Positions 9,118 to 17,926 of a DNA stretch of 64,000 bases are shown here, piece by piece. Source of the DNA: Proteiniclasticum ruminis. GTDB taxonomy: Bacteria > Bacillota > Clostridia > Clostridiales > Clostridiaceae. The position numbers were made by a program, and so were the translations under genes. The stretch spans positions 682,001 to 746,000 of the forward strand of contig NZ_FOVK01000001.1 in the NCBI RefSeq assembly GCF_900115135.1, in the 5' to 3' direction. Below the pieces are notes generated by a model. It was not told where the DNA came from and searched no databases. It was given only the letters and a program-made list of their open reading frames with translations. How positions within the stretch are numbered: the stretch's first letter is position 1; each line of letters starts with the position of its first letter.

Positions 9118-10920
9118 CTACTCAACTTTCAGCACACTCATAAAAGCTTCTTGTGGTACTTCTACAGATCCCACCTGTCTCATTCGTTTCTTTCCTTCTT
9201 TCTGTTTCTCCAGAAGTTTCTTCTTTCTTGAAATATCTCCACCATAACACTTCGCTAAGACGTCTTTTCTCATAGCTTTTACAGTTTCTCTCGCGATGAC
9301 TTTAGACCCCACCGCTGCTTGAATTGGAATTTCAAACATATGTCTTGGAATGACTTCTTTGAGCTTCTCAGCGATATTTCTCCCCTTCACATAAGCCCTC
9401 TCGTCAGGCACAATCATAGACAAGGCATCCACAACCTCACCATTCAGCAGTATATCCAGCTTCACAAGTTTGGTTCTCTGATATCCTGTCAGTTCGTAGT
9501 CAAGGGATGCGTACCCTCTGGTACGGGATTTTAGCGTGTCAAAAAAATCATAGATAATCTCATTTAACGGAATGATATATGTGACGACTGCTCGAGTCTG
9601 CTCCACATATTCCATGCTTACGTAGGATCCTCTTCTGGATTGGCACAGCTCCATCACCGCACCGACATAATCAGATGGAGTAATGATAGAAGCCTTGACA
9701 ATCGGCTCTTCCATAAAATCAATCTCGGTGGCTGATGGCATATTCGTAGGATTTGTAATCTGAATCACTTCACCATCAGTTCTGTGTACATTATAGATAA
9801 CAGAAGGAGCTGTAGTGATGATTGGAATACTGAACTCTCTTTCTATTCTCTCCTGAATGATTTCCATATGAAGAAGACCCAGGAAACCACAACGGAATCC
9901 AAATCCGAGTGCAACGGATGATTCATATTCAAAATCCAATGCAGCATCGTTTATCTGAAGCTTTTCCAGCGCTTCCTTCAGTTCTTCATAATCTGCACCA
10001 TCCACAGGATAAATACCTGAAAAGACCATCGGTACAGCTTTCTTATAACCAGGTAGAGCTTCTACAGCAGGATTTTTCGCAGAGGTCACCGTATCTCCGA
10101 CACGAGCATCTCTTACATTTTTTATACTGCCTGTGATATATCCGACATCACCAGCCTTCAATGCATCCACTGGCAAGTACTCCGGAATAAACACGCCTAC
10201 TTCAGTTACTTCGTACTCTTTTCCCGTTGCCATAAACTTGACTTTCATTCCTGGTGTAATGGTTCCTTCCTTTACACGAACAAATGATACTACTCCTTTG
10301 TAGGAATCATAGGTGGAATCAAAGATTAAAGCTCTTAATGTGCCGTTCTCATCGCCTTCTGGTGCAGGAATATGTTGAATGATCCCTTCCAGTACATCCG
10401 GAATATTTAAACCGGTTTTTGCTGATATCTTCGGACAGTTTTCTGCTTCCAAGCCAATAACATCCTCAATCTCCTTCACTACCTCATCAACTCTCGCGGA
10501 AGCTAAGTCAATCTTATTAATCACTGGAAGAATCTCCAAGTCGTTATCCAGCGCGAGATAGCAGTTCGCAAGGGTCTGGGCCTGAACACCTTGTGTTGCA
10601 TCAACAACTAGGATGGCACCTTCACATGCCTGCAGACTTCTTGAAACTTCATAATTAAAATCCACATGACCTGGTGTATCGATCAAATTCAAAATATAAT
10701 CGCCATCTTCACGATGATAAATCAGCCTCACCGCTTTTGACTTGATCGTGATGCCTCTTTCTTGCTCCAGTTCCATATTATCAAGGACTTGTTTGTCCAT
10801 TTCTCTTTGTGACAGCGTTCCTGTATATTCAATCAAACGGTCTGCAAGGGTGGATTTTCCATGGTCAATGTGTGCAACGATGGAAAAATTTCTAATTTTC
10901 TTTTGTCTTTCACTCTGCAT
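9118..10920 (-). CDS. lepA: Elongation factor 4 (LepA)
   Basis: Translational GTPase that back-translocates or remodels stalled ribosomes. The G domain opens with AHIDHGKST at residues 16-24 and continues with DTPGHVDF and NKID; an LepA-specific C-terminal domain with [16 protein letters not shown] and the basic tail [20 protein letters not shown] follows. I choose the ATG at 10920 because GAGGTGA lies seven bases upstream and the product is then 600 residues, the standard LepA length; the open frame extends nine codons further upstream. First gene of the lepA-hemW unit. Confidence 0.95.
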   Translation of the reverse strand: MQSERQKKIRNFSIVAHIDHGKSTLADRLIEYTGTLSQREMDKQVLDNMELEQERGITIKSKAVRLIYHREDGDYILNLIDTPGHVDFNYEVSRSLQACEGAILVVDATQGVQAQTLANCYLALDNDLEILPVINKIDLASARVDEVVKEIEDVIGLEAENCPKISAKTGLNIPDVLEGIIQHIPAPEGDENGTLRALIFDSTYDSYKGVVSFVRVKEGTITPGMKVKFMATGKEYEVTEVGVFIPEYLPVDALKAGDVGYITGSIKNVRDARVGDTVTSAKNPAVEALPGYKKAVPMVFSGIYPVDGADYEELKEALEKLQINDAALDFEYESSVALGFGFRCGFLGLLHMEIIQERIEREFSIPIITTAPSVIYNVHRTDGEVIQITNPTNMPSATEIDFMEEPIVKASIITPSDYVGAVMELCQSRRGSYVSMEYVEQTRAVVTYIIPLNEIIYDFFDTLKSRTRGYASLDYELTGYQRTKLVKLDILLNGEVVDALSMIVPDERAYVKGRNIAEKLKEVIPRHMFEIPIQAAVGSKVIARETVKAMRKDVLAKCYGGDISRKKKLLEKQKEGKKRMRQVGSVEVPQEAFMSVLKVE

Positions 10921-11210
10921 AACTTTCACCTCATAATTTTTTCCCACATTATATTATAGCATAATCGATACTCTTCTTGATTATTTCTTTGAATTTATTT
11001 ACCCGAACTGTTAGAATAATACTTTATACTTTATAATCAAATACATTTAACACTTCAATATACCTACCGATTTGAATCATTAATCACTCTTTTCTTCTTA
11101 CAATGGTTTCTTGCCCTAGTAAACTCCTTTTCTTTGTTTCTCTTTTCAAACAAAAGTTACTTTTCAATCAAGGAAATCGAGTCTTTAATCATTATCACAT
11201 GATTTTCTTC
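10921..11210. other. AT-rich intergenic region between divergent lepA and rpsT
   Basis: About 290 bases without a credible gene or ribosome site. In Bacillus subtilis the spore genes gpr and spoIIP sit between rpsT and lepA; I see no remnant of either on reading the frames here. Confidence 0.6.
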
Positions 11211-11239
11211 TTGAATATAATCAGTGGTGATGATATAAT
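11211..11239 (+). promoter_or_regulatory. Sigma-A promoter of rpsT
   Basis: TTGAAT and TATAAT with a 17-base spacer; transcription would start near 11246, giving a leader of about 100 bases. Confidence 0.75.
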
Positions 11240-11295
11240 ACCAATGTTAATGACTCGCAAGCATATTTCCCCAAATTGCTAGAGTTAACCCTTTA

Positions 11296-11320
11296 GAAGC
11301 TGTTGAGAAATTACAGCTTC
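11296..11320 (+). promoter_or_regulatory. Leader hairpin of rpsT mRNA
   Basis: GAAGCTGT (11296-11303) pairs perfectly with ACAGCTTC (11313-11320) around a nine-base loop, ending 12 bases before the ribosome site. Its place suggests a translational control element of the S20 gene, but this is inference. Confidence 0.4.
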
Positions 11321-11346
11321 GAAATATGATTGGAGGGGGTGAAAAA

Positions 11347-11610
11347 GTGGCAAATATTAAATCTTCAAAGAAGAGAATTAAGGTTACACAAGCAAAGACA
11401 CTTAGAAACAAAATGGTGAAATCCGCGCTGAAGACTTCTATCAAGAAGTTCGAAACTGCAGTAACAGCAGGAAACGCTGAGGAAGCTAAGGTACTTCTTG
11501 GTTCTGCGATTAAGTCCATAGATATGGCTGCATCTAAGGGAATTATCCATAAGAACGTTGCTTCAAGAAAGAAGTCAAGACTTACCATTAAGTTCAATAA
11601 AATGGCATAA
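11347..11610 (+). CDS. rpsT: Small-subunit ribosomal protein S20
   Basis: S20 binds 16S rRNA in the body of the 30S subunit. The 87-residue product is Lys/Arg-rich and starts [10 protein letters not shown], the universal S20 opening. The start codon is GTG at 11347, placed by the strong ribosome site GGAGGGGGT; an earlier in-frame ATG at 11326 overlaps that site and is not used. The gene is divergent from lepA and convergent with holA. Confidence 0.97.
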   Translation: MANIKSSKKRIKVTQAKTLRNKMVKSALKTSIKKFETAVTAGNAEEAKVLLGSAIKSIDMAASKGIIHKNVASRKKSRLTIKFNKMA

Positions 11611-11615
11611 TTAAT

Positions 11616-11646
11616 ACCCGAGAGTACTAACGTATTCTCGGGTTTT
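11616..11646 (+). terminator. Terminator of rpsT
   Basis: An 11-bp stem with one G-U pair (11616-11626 with 11632-11642) ending in TTTTT; convergent holA may use the other strand of it. Confidence 0.85.
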
Positions 11647-11682
11647 TACGTTGTCTGAAGAATCAGACCAATAAGCAGCATC

Positions 11683-12729
11683 TCATTTTATATCCCTTGA
11701 GTTCACCATCGAAATAATCAGCATCTCCAATAAAGCGCTGCTCTCAACCGATGTAGTCTTCAGCATATACTCATGCTCAAGAAGCACACGAAAAAGTTTG
11801 CTGTATTCCTTAAATGACAAGGAACCACTAATCTTTGACATTCTATCAGCATACCAGGCACTACCTGTTCTTAGATGCTTCATAATCTCTTGGGAAGAAG
11901 CACTTCTATCTTGAAGAATTTTCACTTTGAAAAGCACTCTAAGCCTTGATCCAACGAGGCCAATGATCATCTCGGGTTTCTCCCCTCTGTAAAGCAGATC
12001 ATTGATCAGATTCAGAATTTCCTTAATATTTCTCCCCAGACCTTTTTCTGTAAATATCAGATCCAAAAGATTCATTACATGACGCTCATCTGAAACTTCC
12101 ATAATGGCTAGAACATCCTCTTTTCTTATTTCGCCACCGTCAGTATAGGCAATTAATTTCTCGATTTCTTTCTCTAGCTGCAAGCTACTTCCTCGAAAAA
12201 CTTCGCCAATAAAGACAGGTATATTCTTAGAAACCTGAACGTTCTGTTTCATAAATAAATCTTCGATAAGTGAAACCATCCCTTTTTGCTTAAGAGAATC
12301 TATAGACTCAATGAAAGAAAGCGATGGAACTTTTTTCTTCAGTCCATCCAGATAACTATTTCTTTTACTTAGATCATTCTCATACTTATACGTCGCAAAA
12401 AAATAAAGTTCTTCTCTTGGATTTTTCAAGTAATCCTCAATGATTTCTTTCATCGGATGCTGCGTAGCACTCTCCATAAAGTTACAGTTGGAAAGCTCCA
12501 CCAATATATCCTCTTGAAACATCGAGTACGTGTTTAGTGCATTCTCAAGATCCAACGGTGTACAGCGATTTGCGTCAAGCTTTATATGACTCATTGAATT
12601 CTCATCACCTATGACTCTTTTCCGAAGTATATCACGGATTTGAAACAACAACTGCTCATCTTCTGCATAAAGAAAATAAGCTCTTTTTTGATTTTTACTT
12701 GCAATCTCTTTAACTTGTGTAAACTCCAT
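11683..12729 (-). CDS. holA: DNA polymerase III subunit delta
   Basis: Clamp-loader subunit that opens the beta sliding clamp. The 348 residues match HolA/YqeN length and layout: an N-terminal clamp-binding region, the GSSLQLEKEIEKLIAY lid-like segment typical of delta, and a C-terminal helical collar domain. There are few rigid motifs, so the call also uses position: comEC followed by holA next to rpsT is a conserved Firmicutes order. Its ATG shares one base with the comEC stop (TAATG), which implies translational coupling. Confidence 0.9.
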   Translation of the reverse strand: MEFTQVKEIASKNQKRAYFLYAEDEQLLFQIRDILRKRVIGDENSMSHIKLDANRCTPLDLENALNTYSMFQEDILVELSNCNFMESATQHPMKEIIEDYLKNPREELYFFATYKYENDLSKRNSYLDGLKKKVPSLSFIESIDSLKQKGMVSLIEDLFMKQNVQVSKNIPVFIGEVFRGSSLQLEKEIEKLIAYTDGGEIRKEDVLAIMEVSDERHVMNLLDLIFTEKGLGRNIKEILNLINDLLYRGEKPEMIIGLVGSRLRVLFKVKILQDRSASSQEIMKHLRTGSAWYADRMSKISGSLSFKEYSKLFRVLLEHEYMLKTTSVESSALLEMLIISMVNSRDIK

Positions 12730-14339
12730 TAATGTACCTTATATACCAAATCTCGCCAGAATAAAATATGATGATGTTTTTGTACACCTCGATAGTACGG
12801 AAGTTCATCTGATAAACTCAGAGCTTTACCGTTGACAAGAATACTTGGCACTCCTTTCTTGATGAGGTGTGGCTTAATTAATACAGTCTTTCGACCAAGT
12901 TTTAAAGATACTTCCCCCCTAAGAGGTATAAATCCTTTTTCTGCCACTCTATAATCCATCATATCATATTTGCGAAAGTTATGGATAACTCGAATATATG
13001 GCTTTCCATAGTTACTATAAACGCTGACACTTGTTCCCAAAGGGAGGCTTAGGCACAGAGCAAAAATCATCACCATAAAAACCATTCGTTTTTTATGGTA
13101 TCTGTGCAGAAGATACACTGTAAGAATCCACGGAACATATTGAAGCGAAAGATGTTCCAAGTTCACCGAGCTGTTATATGCACTAAAGAATCTCCCAACG
13201 TAAAAAGAAAGCAGAAAAAAAGAATCAATAAACGGATATAGTACCGTTTGAAGCACTGGTATTCCTGATGCCAATACCCCTAGGAAGGATATATACGTTA
13301 TGATGGAATAAAGTGGAACTAAAATGAAGTTGCCGATAAAAACACCCATCGAAAAATCTGGACTGAATGATAAAATAACTGGAAATGACAGAAAAAGTGC
13401 TGAGCATGTGAGTGCTATTGAATCCCTAATAACGCCTGGCAAAATCTTTAGATACCGTAGAAAGTGGGGATAAAAAATCAATATCCCTAAAGATGACAGA
13501 TACGTGAGAAGATATCCTTGTTTGAATATGTAGTAGGGCATAAAAAAAGCCTGAAGAAACATACCCACGAAAATCCCTGTGAGAGCATTCGTATCTTTTT
13601 TTATAATCTTTCCGAACATCCTATAAATTAAGGAAATAATCGTTCTGTACCCCGGAATGCTGTCCAGAAAAACACCATAAACTATCAGCACCAATGGCGC
13701 AATCTTTTTCATCCTGAGTTTCATTAATGCACCTTCCAATAAACTGAAATGGAATCCAGAGATTGAAAGAATATGCATTATCCCTAAATCCCCCATATTC
13801 TGAGCTCTCTCTTCATTCATAAACTTCTGATTCCCTAGAACTAGGGATCCCATTAGCCCTCCATAGTGCTCTCCATACCTCATAATAAGAAGATCCATAA
13901 TCCTGTTCTTAAAAGCACGAAACCGTCCTATAGAATCCGTATAAATTTTATAATTGCTTCCTTTTAGCGTACAGATTACACCTTGCTCCGTATTTCCAGA
14001 CCCTCCATAAAGAAAGTCTCCCATCAGTCTGTCTCCTGCCTCTACAGTACTTATCTGCTCCTCCAACCAGTAAAGCCTAACCCCTGAAGAAACCAATAGC
14101 CGATTATAATAGATTTTCTCAACTTTCACCTCATCTGGAATACCTTCAGCATAATACAGTGAGACAGAAATAAACGCTAGAATCGGTATCATCACATAAA
14201 TCTTCAAGTTTTTTAGTTTGCTTTTTATCACCAGTACCACCACGAAAGCACTAATACTAATCCAGAGTAAATATAAGTTCAAGATCCAACAATACAAGCA
14301 GATGAGAAAGTACAAAACATAGGAACCTAATATATACAT
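12729..14339 (-). CDS. comEC: ComEC/Rec2-type DNA uptake channel lacking the C-terminal metallo-beta-lactamase-like domain
   Basis: Polytopic membrane protein with the competence core signature: DLGIMHILSISGFHFSLLE near residues 185-203, then repeated hydrophobic spans to about residue 440. An N-terminal pair of spans and a small soluble region (about 70-150) correspond to the DUF4131 part. At 536 residues it is much shorter than full ComEC (about 750-800) because the metallo-beta-lactamase-like nuclease domain is absent; after the last span only about 100 residues remain and they show no HxHxDH motif. The start is ATG at 14339, 13 bases inside the end of the sigma-factor gene. Whether it still imports DNA is unknown. 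Confidence 0.88.
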   Translation of the reverse strand: MYILGSYVLYFLICLYCWILNLYLLWISISAFVVVLVIKSKLKNLKIYVMIPILAFISVSLYYAEGIPDEVKVEKIYYNRLLVSSGVRLYWLEEQISTVEAGDRLMGDFLYGGSGNTEQGVICTLKGSNYKIYTDSIGRFRAFKNRIMDLLIMRYGEHYGGLMGSLVLGNQKFMNEERAQNMGDLGIMHILSISGFHFSLLEGALMKLRMKKIAPLVLIVYGVFLDSIPGYRTIISLIYRMFGKIIKKDTNALTGIFVGMFLQAFFMPYYIFKQGYLLTYLSSLGILIFYPHFLRYLKILPGVIRDSIALTCSALFLSFPVILSFSPDFSMGVFIGNFILVPLYSIITYISFLGVLASGIPVLQTVLYPFIDSFFLLSFYVGRFFSAYNSSVNLEHLSLQYVPWILTVYLLHRYHKKRMVFMVMIFALCLSLPLGTSVSVYSNYGKPYIRVIHNFRKYDMMDYRVAEKGFIPLRGEVSLKLGRKTVLIKPHLIKKGVPSILVNGKALSLSDELPYYRGVQKHHHILFWRDLVYKVH

Positions 14340-14953
14340 TCTTTCTGATCCAGCAGACTGATTAACTTCTTTCTTGCTCTTTTCTCTTCTCTGGACACAA
14401 AAACCTGGGATTTGTTGATAAGTTCTCCGATTTCTTTCTGAGACAAGTCATCGTAATATCGGTACACCAGTATTTTTTTCTGCAACGGAGTCACTTTTTT
14501 CAAAAGATCATCGACCATGATTTTATCATCAGTTATTTTCTGATGGTTCCATTCGTCTTCCCAGGATTTTCGTTCATAACGGATGTAATCCATCGCTTCC
14601 TGTGATTCCATCACGACGCCGTCACTATTCCGTATTTGAATATCGGACATGGTCATTTCGCGCTTGGAATGCTCTTCATAGATCCTCTGAACTTCCCCTC
14701 GTATGAGATAATAAGCATAGGTAACAAACTTGTTTCCAAGCTCAGGTTTAAAGTTTCTGACAGCCTTAATGAGCCCCAAGCACCCAGCCTGATACACATC
14801 TTCCATGTCGAGTACATTCTTCGACGCATAATAGTAGTCTTTGATTATCTTATATATTAGCGCCTTATTGCTTTCGATAATCTCTATTTCAGCATTACGA
14901 TCTCCATTTCGTATCTTTTCAATCAGTTTCTCGTTACAGTATATATCAATCAT
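14327..14953 (-). CDS. Sigma-70 family RNA polymerase sigma factor, coupled to comEC
   Basis: A 208-residue two-domain sigma factor resembling the SigH/SigF-like small group. Region 2 lies at about 46-91 (MEDVYQAGCLGLIKAVRNF, then KFVTYAYYLIRGEVQRI) and region 4 at about 153-197, ending in an HTH that reads LSQKEIGELINKSQVFVSREEKRA. No region 1.1 or 3 is present. The gene overlaps comEC by 13 bases. The ATG at 14953 is preceded by a tandem AGGAGATGA; the upstream copy gives a 10-base spacing to it, while the inner one directly abuts it. A five-codon frame (MKGDD, 14963 to 14946) overlaps the start. Its regulon is unknown; a competence role is suggested only by its partner. Confidence 0.88.
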   Translation of the reverse strand: MIDIYCNEKLIEKIRNGDRNAEIEIIESNKALIYKIIKDYYYASKNVLDMEDVYQAGCLGLIKAVRNFKPELGNKFVTYAYYLIRGEVQRIYEEHSKREMTMSDIQIRNSDGVVMESQEAMDYIRYERKSWEDEWNHQKITDDKIMVDDLLKKVTPLQKKILVYRYYDDLSQKEIGELINKSQVFVSREEKRARKKLISLLDQKECIY

Positions 14954-15317
14954 CTCCTTTCATCTCCTTCTTAAATTACCTTTGTTTACGGAATATCACA
15001 ATAAAAAGGAGTCGACAAACAAAAATCAAATGTCATTATAAGCTATTATCAATATTTTTAATTCATTTTATTATATTAATAAATGCTTTATTGTATTTTT
15101 ATTGAATTGAAATATATAACTGATTATATTGTATATGTATATATTTTTTCTATTTAAATTGCTCTTTCATTTTTGATTTTAACTTAAAAATATAGATTTT
15201 AATTTAATGTAAAATATCAATTAGAAGATTCATCACAGAATATCAATATTACAATAAAATTTAATTTAAAAACCTTCACAACCTTTGACGAATAATAAAC
15301 ATGATAAATAAGTGAAT
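14954..15317. other. AT-rich region upstream of the sigma-factor gene
   Basis: About 360 bases, strongly AT-rich, with no credible gene. On the minus strand TATAAT (about 15036-15041) is a possible -10 for the sigma-factor gene but I see no good -35 partner. Confidence 0.6.
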
Positions 15318-15352
15318 AAAAAATACGGAGCAAGCTAGAAGCTTGCTCCGTA
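15318..15352 (-). terminator. Terminator of the M23 peptidase gene
   Basis: A 13-bp perfect stem (15324-15336 with 15340-15352) followed on the minus strand by a run of T. Confidence 0.88.
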
Positions 15353-15363
15353 AATGAAAATTA

Positions 15364-16689
15364 CTATTTTACATAATCGGAAGGATTTCTATGTACACCA
15401 TTTACTCTAATTTCAAAGTGCAGATGCGGACCAGTAGATGTTCCGGTAGAACCTATATACCCGATGGTTTGTCCTTGAGAAACTCGCTGACCATAACTCA
15501 CGGCAAAACCACTTAAATGAGCATATAAAGAGGAAACGCCATCTCCATGATCAACGATGATGTAGTTGCCATAGGAAGCATGGTATTTCGCTAGAATAAC
15601 AGTTCCTGATCTGGTTGATGCTACAGGCACACCATAACCAGCTGCATAGTCCACCCCGGTATGGAATCTCCTGTCCCCGTATACAGGGTGTATTCGGTAT
15701 CCATAGGGCGATGTCATCCGACCACTTACCGGTCTTATGTAACCCGTGGATGGTCTTGGAGTCTCAGGAGTGGTAGTGCTGCCTCCATTTTGGGCTTCTT
15801 CAGCTGCTTTTCTCGCCTCTTCTTCTCTTCTTGCTTTTTCCTGAGCTTCCCGAATCAGTTTCTGAATCTCCGCTTCTAGGGCAGCATTTTCTTCCATGAT
15901 ATCGCCAATCTCATTTGCTACCCTTCTTTCTTCGGCAGAAAGACTATCAAGAAGTGTCTTCTTCGCCACTTCCAGAGACCGTTGATTATCAAGCTCTCGC
16001 TCTAAAGTTGCTTTTTGTCTTTCAAGACTGGTTTTTTCTTCTTCTAGAATAACTTTGTCTTGTTCCAAAGTGAGTTTAATCTCTGACGCTGCCTTCTGGC
16101 TTGCTTCAAGCTTTTCACGTTCAATCTCTAGTGTTGATATAATGGAATCGATAAGTTCCATAATTTCGTGATCTTTGGAAACCATCCGCTCAATAAACAA
16201 AAGTCTTTCAGTGAAGTCCACGATACTTGTTGACTCAATCAACGTAAAAATAATATTATTGACCGAGTTCGTTTTATATGCCGCACGCACTCTTGTGGCA
16301 AGCAGTTCTTCCTGTTTTCTGAGCTCCTCTTCCTGCTCAGAAATTCTTTCTTTTTGCACTACAATATCTGCTTCGATCTCCTGAATTTTCAGTATCATCT
16401 CCGCTATCTCTTCTGTTTTAACTCTAATATTCTCTTCTTTGCTCTGAATACTGCTGTTCAGATTACTGATAGTATTTGAAGTGTTTTTGATCTCATCAAG
16501 AATTGCATCCAGTTCAGAATTAACGATTTTTTTGTTCTTCTGCAGATCTGACTTTTCTTGTTCCAAAACATCTATTTTTTCATTGTTATCATTAACCTGA
16601 TCTTTAATGTCATTTGTATTCACAGCAAAAACTGGAATCGATGCAGTAAGTAACGTTGTGACAAGAAGTATAGTAATTTTCTTTTTCAT
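15364..16689 (-). CDS. Secreted coiled-coil M23 (LytM-type) peptidoglycan endopeptidase
   Basis: Cell-wall hydrolase of 441 residues. A signal peptide (residues 1-22, cleaved after VFA) is followed by a long heptad-rich coiled coil (about 25-300) of the EnvC/CwlO type, a short Pro/Thr linker, and a C-terminal M23 domain. The zinc ligands are visible: H343-x3-D347 and H422-x-H424, with H391 as the further active-site His. The coiled coil suggests control by a membrane partner such as FtsEX, but those genes are not in the window. ATG at 16689 follows AGGAGG. It is monocistronic. Confidence 0.93.
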   Translation of the reverse strand: MKKKITILLVTTLLTASIPVFAVNTNDIKDQVNDNNEKIDVLEQEKSDLQKNKKIVNSELDAILDEIKNTSNTISNLNSSIQSKEENIRVKTEEIAEMILKIQEIEADIVVQKERISEQEEELRKQEELLATRVRAAYKTNSVNNIIFTLIESTSIVDFTERLLFIERMVSKDHEIMELIDSIISTLEIEREKLEASQKAASEIKLTLEQDKVILEEEKTSLERQKATLERELDNQRSLEVAKKTLLDSLSAEERRVANEIGDIMEENAALEAEIQKLIREAQEKARREEEARKAAEEAQNGGSTTTPETPRPSTGYIRPVSGRMTSPYGYRIHPVYGDRRFHTGVDYAAGYGVPVASTRSGTVILAKYHASYGNYIIVDHGDGVSSLYAHLSGFAVSYGQRVSQGQTIGYIGSTGTSTGPHLHFEIRVNGVHRNPSDYVK

Positions 16690-16845
16690 GGCGACCTCCT
16701 ACTCATAAAGCAATTTTACACCATATACACAAAGAATTTAATATTATTCAAAAACTTTCACATTTATAATTTTATTTTATTCAGTTTATTTTAATTTTTC
16801 TATCGATTGCACCTAAATTAGATTATTGTTCACTAAATATTAATA

Positions 16846-16872
16846 AAAGTCACCGGCACTGCCGGTGACTTT
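16846..16872 (-). terminator. Terminator of the galT-galM unit
   Basis: A 12-bp perfect stem (16846-16857 with 16861-16872) with a three-base loop, followed on the minus strand by TTTTATT, directly after the galM stop. Confidence 0.88.
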
Positions 16873-16873
16873 A

Positions 16874-17926
16874 TCAAGCATTCATCTGTTCTACTTTAAA
16901 TTTATAAACTGTTTTTGCACTGTATTTTTCCCCGCCTTGAACGATCGAATTTTCCATGTTGACTCCGTTCTTTCCAATAGGAAGATTTTGGAACTCCAAT
17001 GCTACCGACCTTCTGTTTTGCAATATACCGCCACATTGGACATGCTGGTTATCTGTGTAATTCTGTGTATATACCACAACGCATTCTGCTGTAGAGTCTA
17101 TTTCAAGCACCCTTCCAGAAAATCTATGCGCCAGTCTCACTTTTGGAGAAGCGTCAGGCACTAATAGAAACGGGTGATCATAACCATTACCAATCAGAAG
17201 TTGCGGGTGTCTTTCTTTAATATCTTCTCCAATCTCCCGCATATATCTGAAGTCAAAAGGAGTTCCTTCCACTTCCAGCAGTTCTCCTGTAGGTGCTGAT
17301 GTATCATCAACTTCAGCAAATTTCTCAGCTTTGATCATGAGCACATGATATAGAATACTTTCTTCAAATGAACCAGATAAATTAAAGTAAGTATGATTTG
17401 TCATATTGATCAACGTATCTGCTTTTGGAATTGCTTCATAATGAATAGCAAATTCATTATAATCATTCAAGGAGTATGTAACCTCAACCAAAACTTCCCC
17501 TGGATACCCCTCTTCTAAATGAGGAGATAAATATCTCAGTGTAACTGATGCATTGTCATTTAGATTACTGCACTCAAACTGAAAGTTCCTTCCCGAAAAC
17601 CCTATAAAACCCCCGTGGCCCTGGTTTTCGCCGTAATTTTTAGATAGAGAATATATTGTTCCATTCAGTTCGAACTGAGCATTTTTAATTCTTCCCGAAG
17701 TTCTTCCAATAATTGCTCCAAAATACCCTGGATTTTTTAAATAGTCCCGATAATCTGTATGAGAAAGAACAACATTTTCATAATGCCCCTCAATATCCGG
17801 CACGAGAATCTTAGTGATGATTCCACCTAGAGTTAGAAATGCAACTTCCATCCCATGTTTGTTTTTCATAGTAATTTCATGAACTTCTTGATCAGATATA
17901 TTGACTCTAGTTATTGAGATTTTCAT
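16874..17926 (-). CDS. galM: Aldose 1-epimerase (mutarotase)
   Basis: Interconverts alpha and beta anomers of galactose and glucose, the entry step of the Leloir pathway. The 350 residues include FGAIIGRTSGRIKNAQFELNG near the N-terminus, GGFIGFSGRNF, the catalytic-His segment NHTYFNLSG, and the late EFQNLPIGKN motif. It overlaps galT by 20 bases and is its distal partner. galK and galE are not here, so either they lie elsewhere or the pair has a salvage role. Confidence 0.93.
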   Translation of the reverse strand: MKISITRVNISDQEVHEITMKNKHGMEVAFLTLGGIITKILVPDIEGHYENVVLSHTDYRDYLKNPGYFGAIIGRTSGRIKNAQFELNGTIYSLSKNYGENQGHGGFIGFSGRNFQFECSNLNDNASVTLRYLSPHLEEGYPGEVLVEVTYSLNDYNEFAIHYEAIPKADTLINMTNHTYFNLSGSFEESILYHVLMIKAEKFAEVDDTSAPTGELLEVEGTPFDFRYMREIGEDIKERHPQLLIGNGYDHPFLLVPDASPKVRLAHRFSGRVLEIDSTAECVVVYTQNYTDNQHVQCGGILQNRRSVALEFQNLPIGKNGVNMENSIVQGGEKYSAKTVYKFKVEQMNA

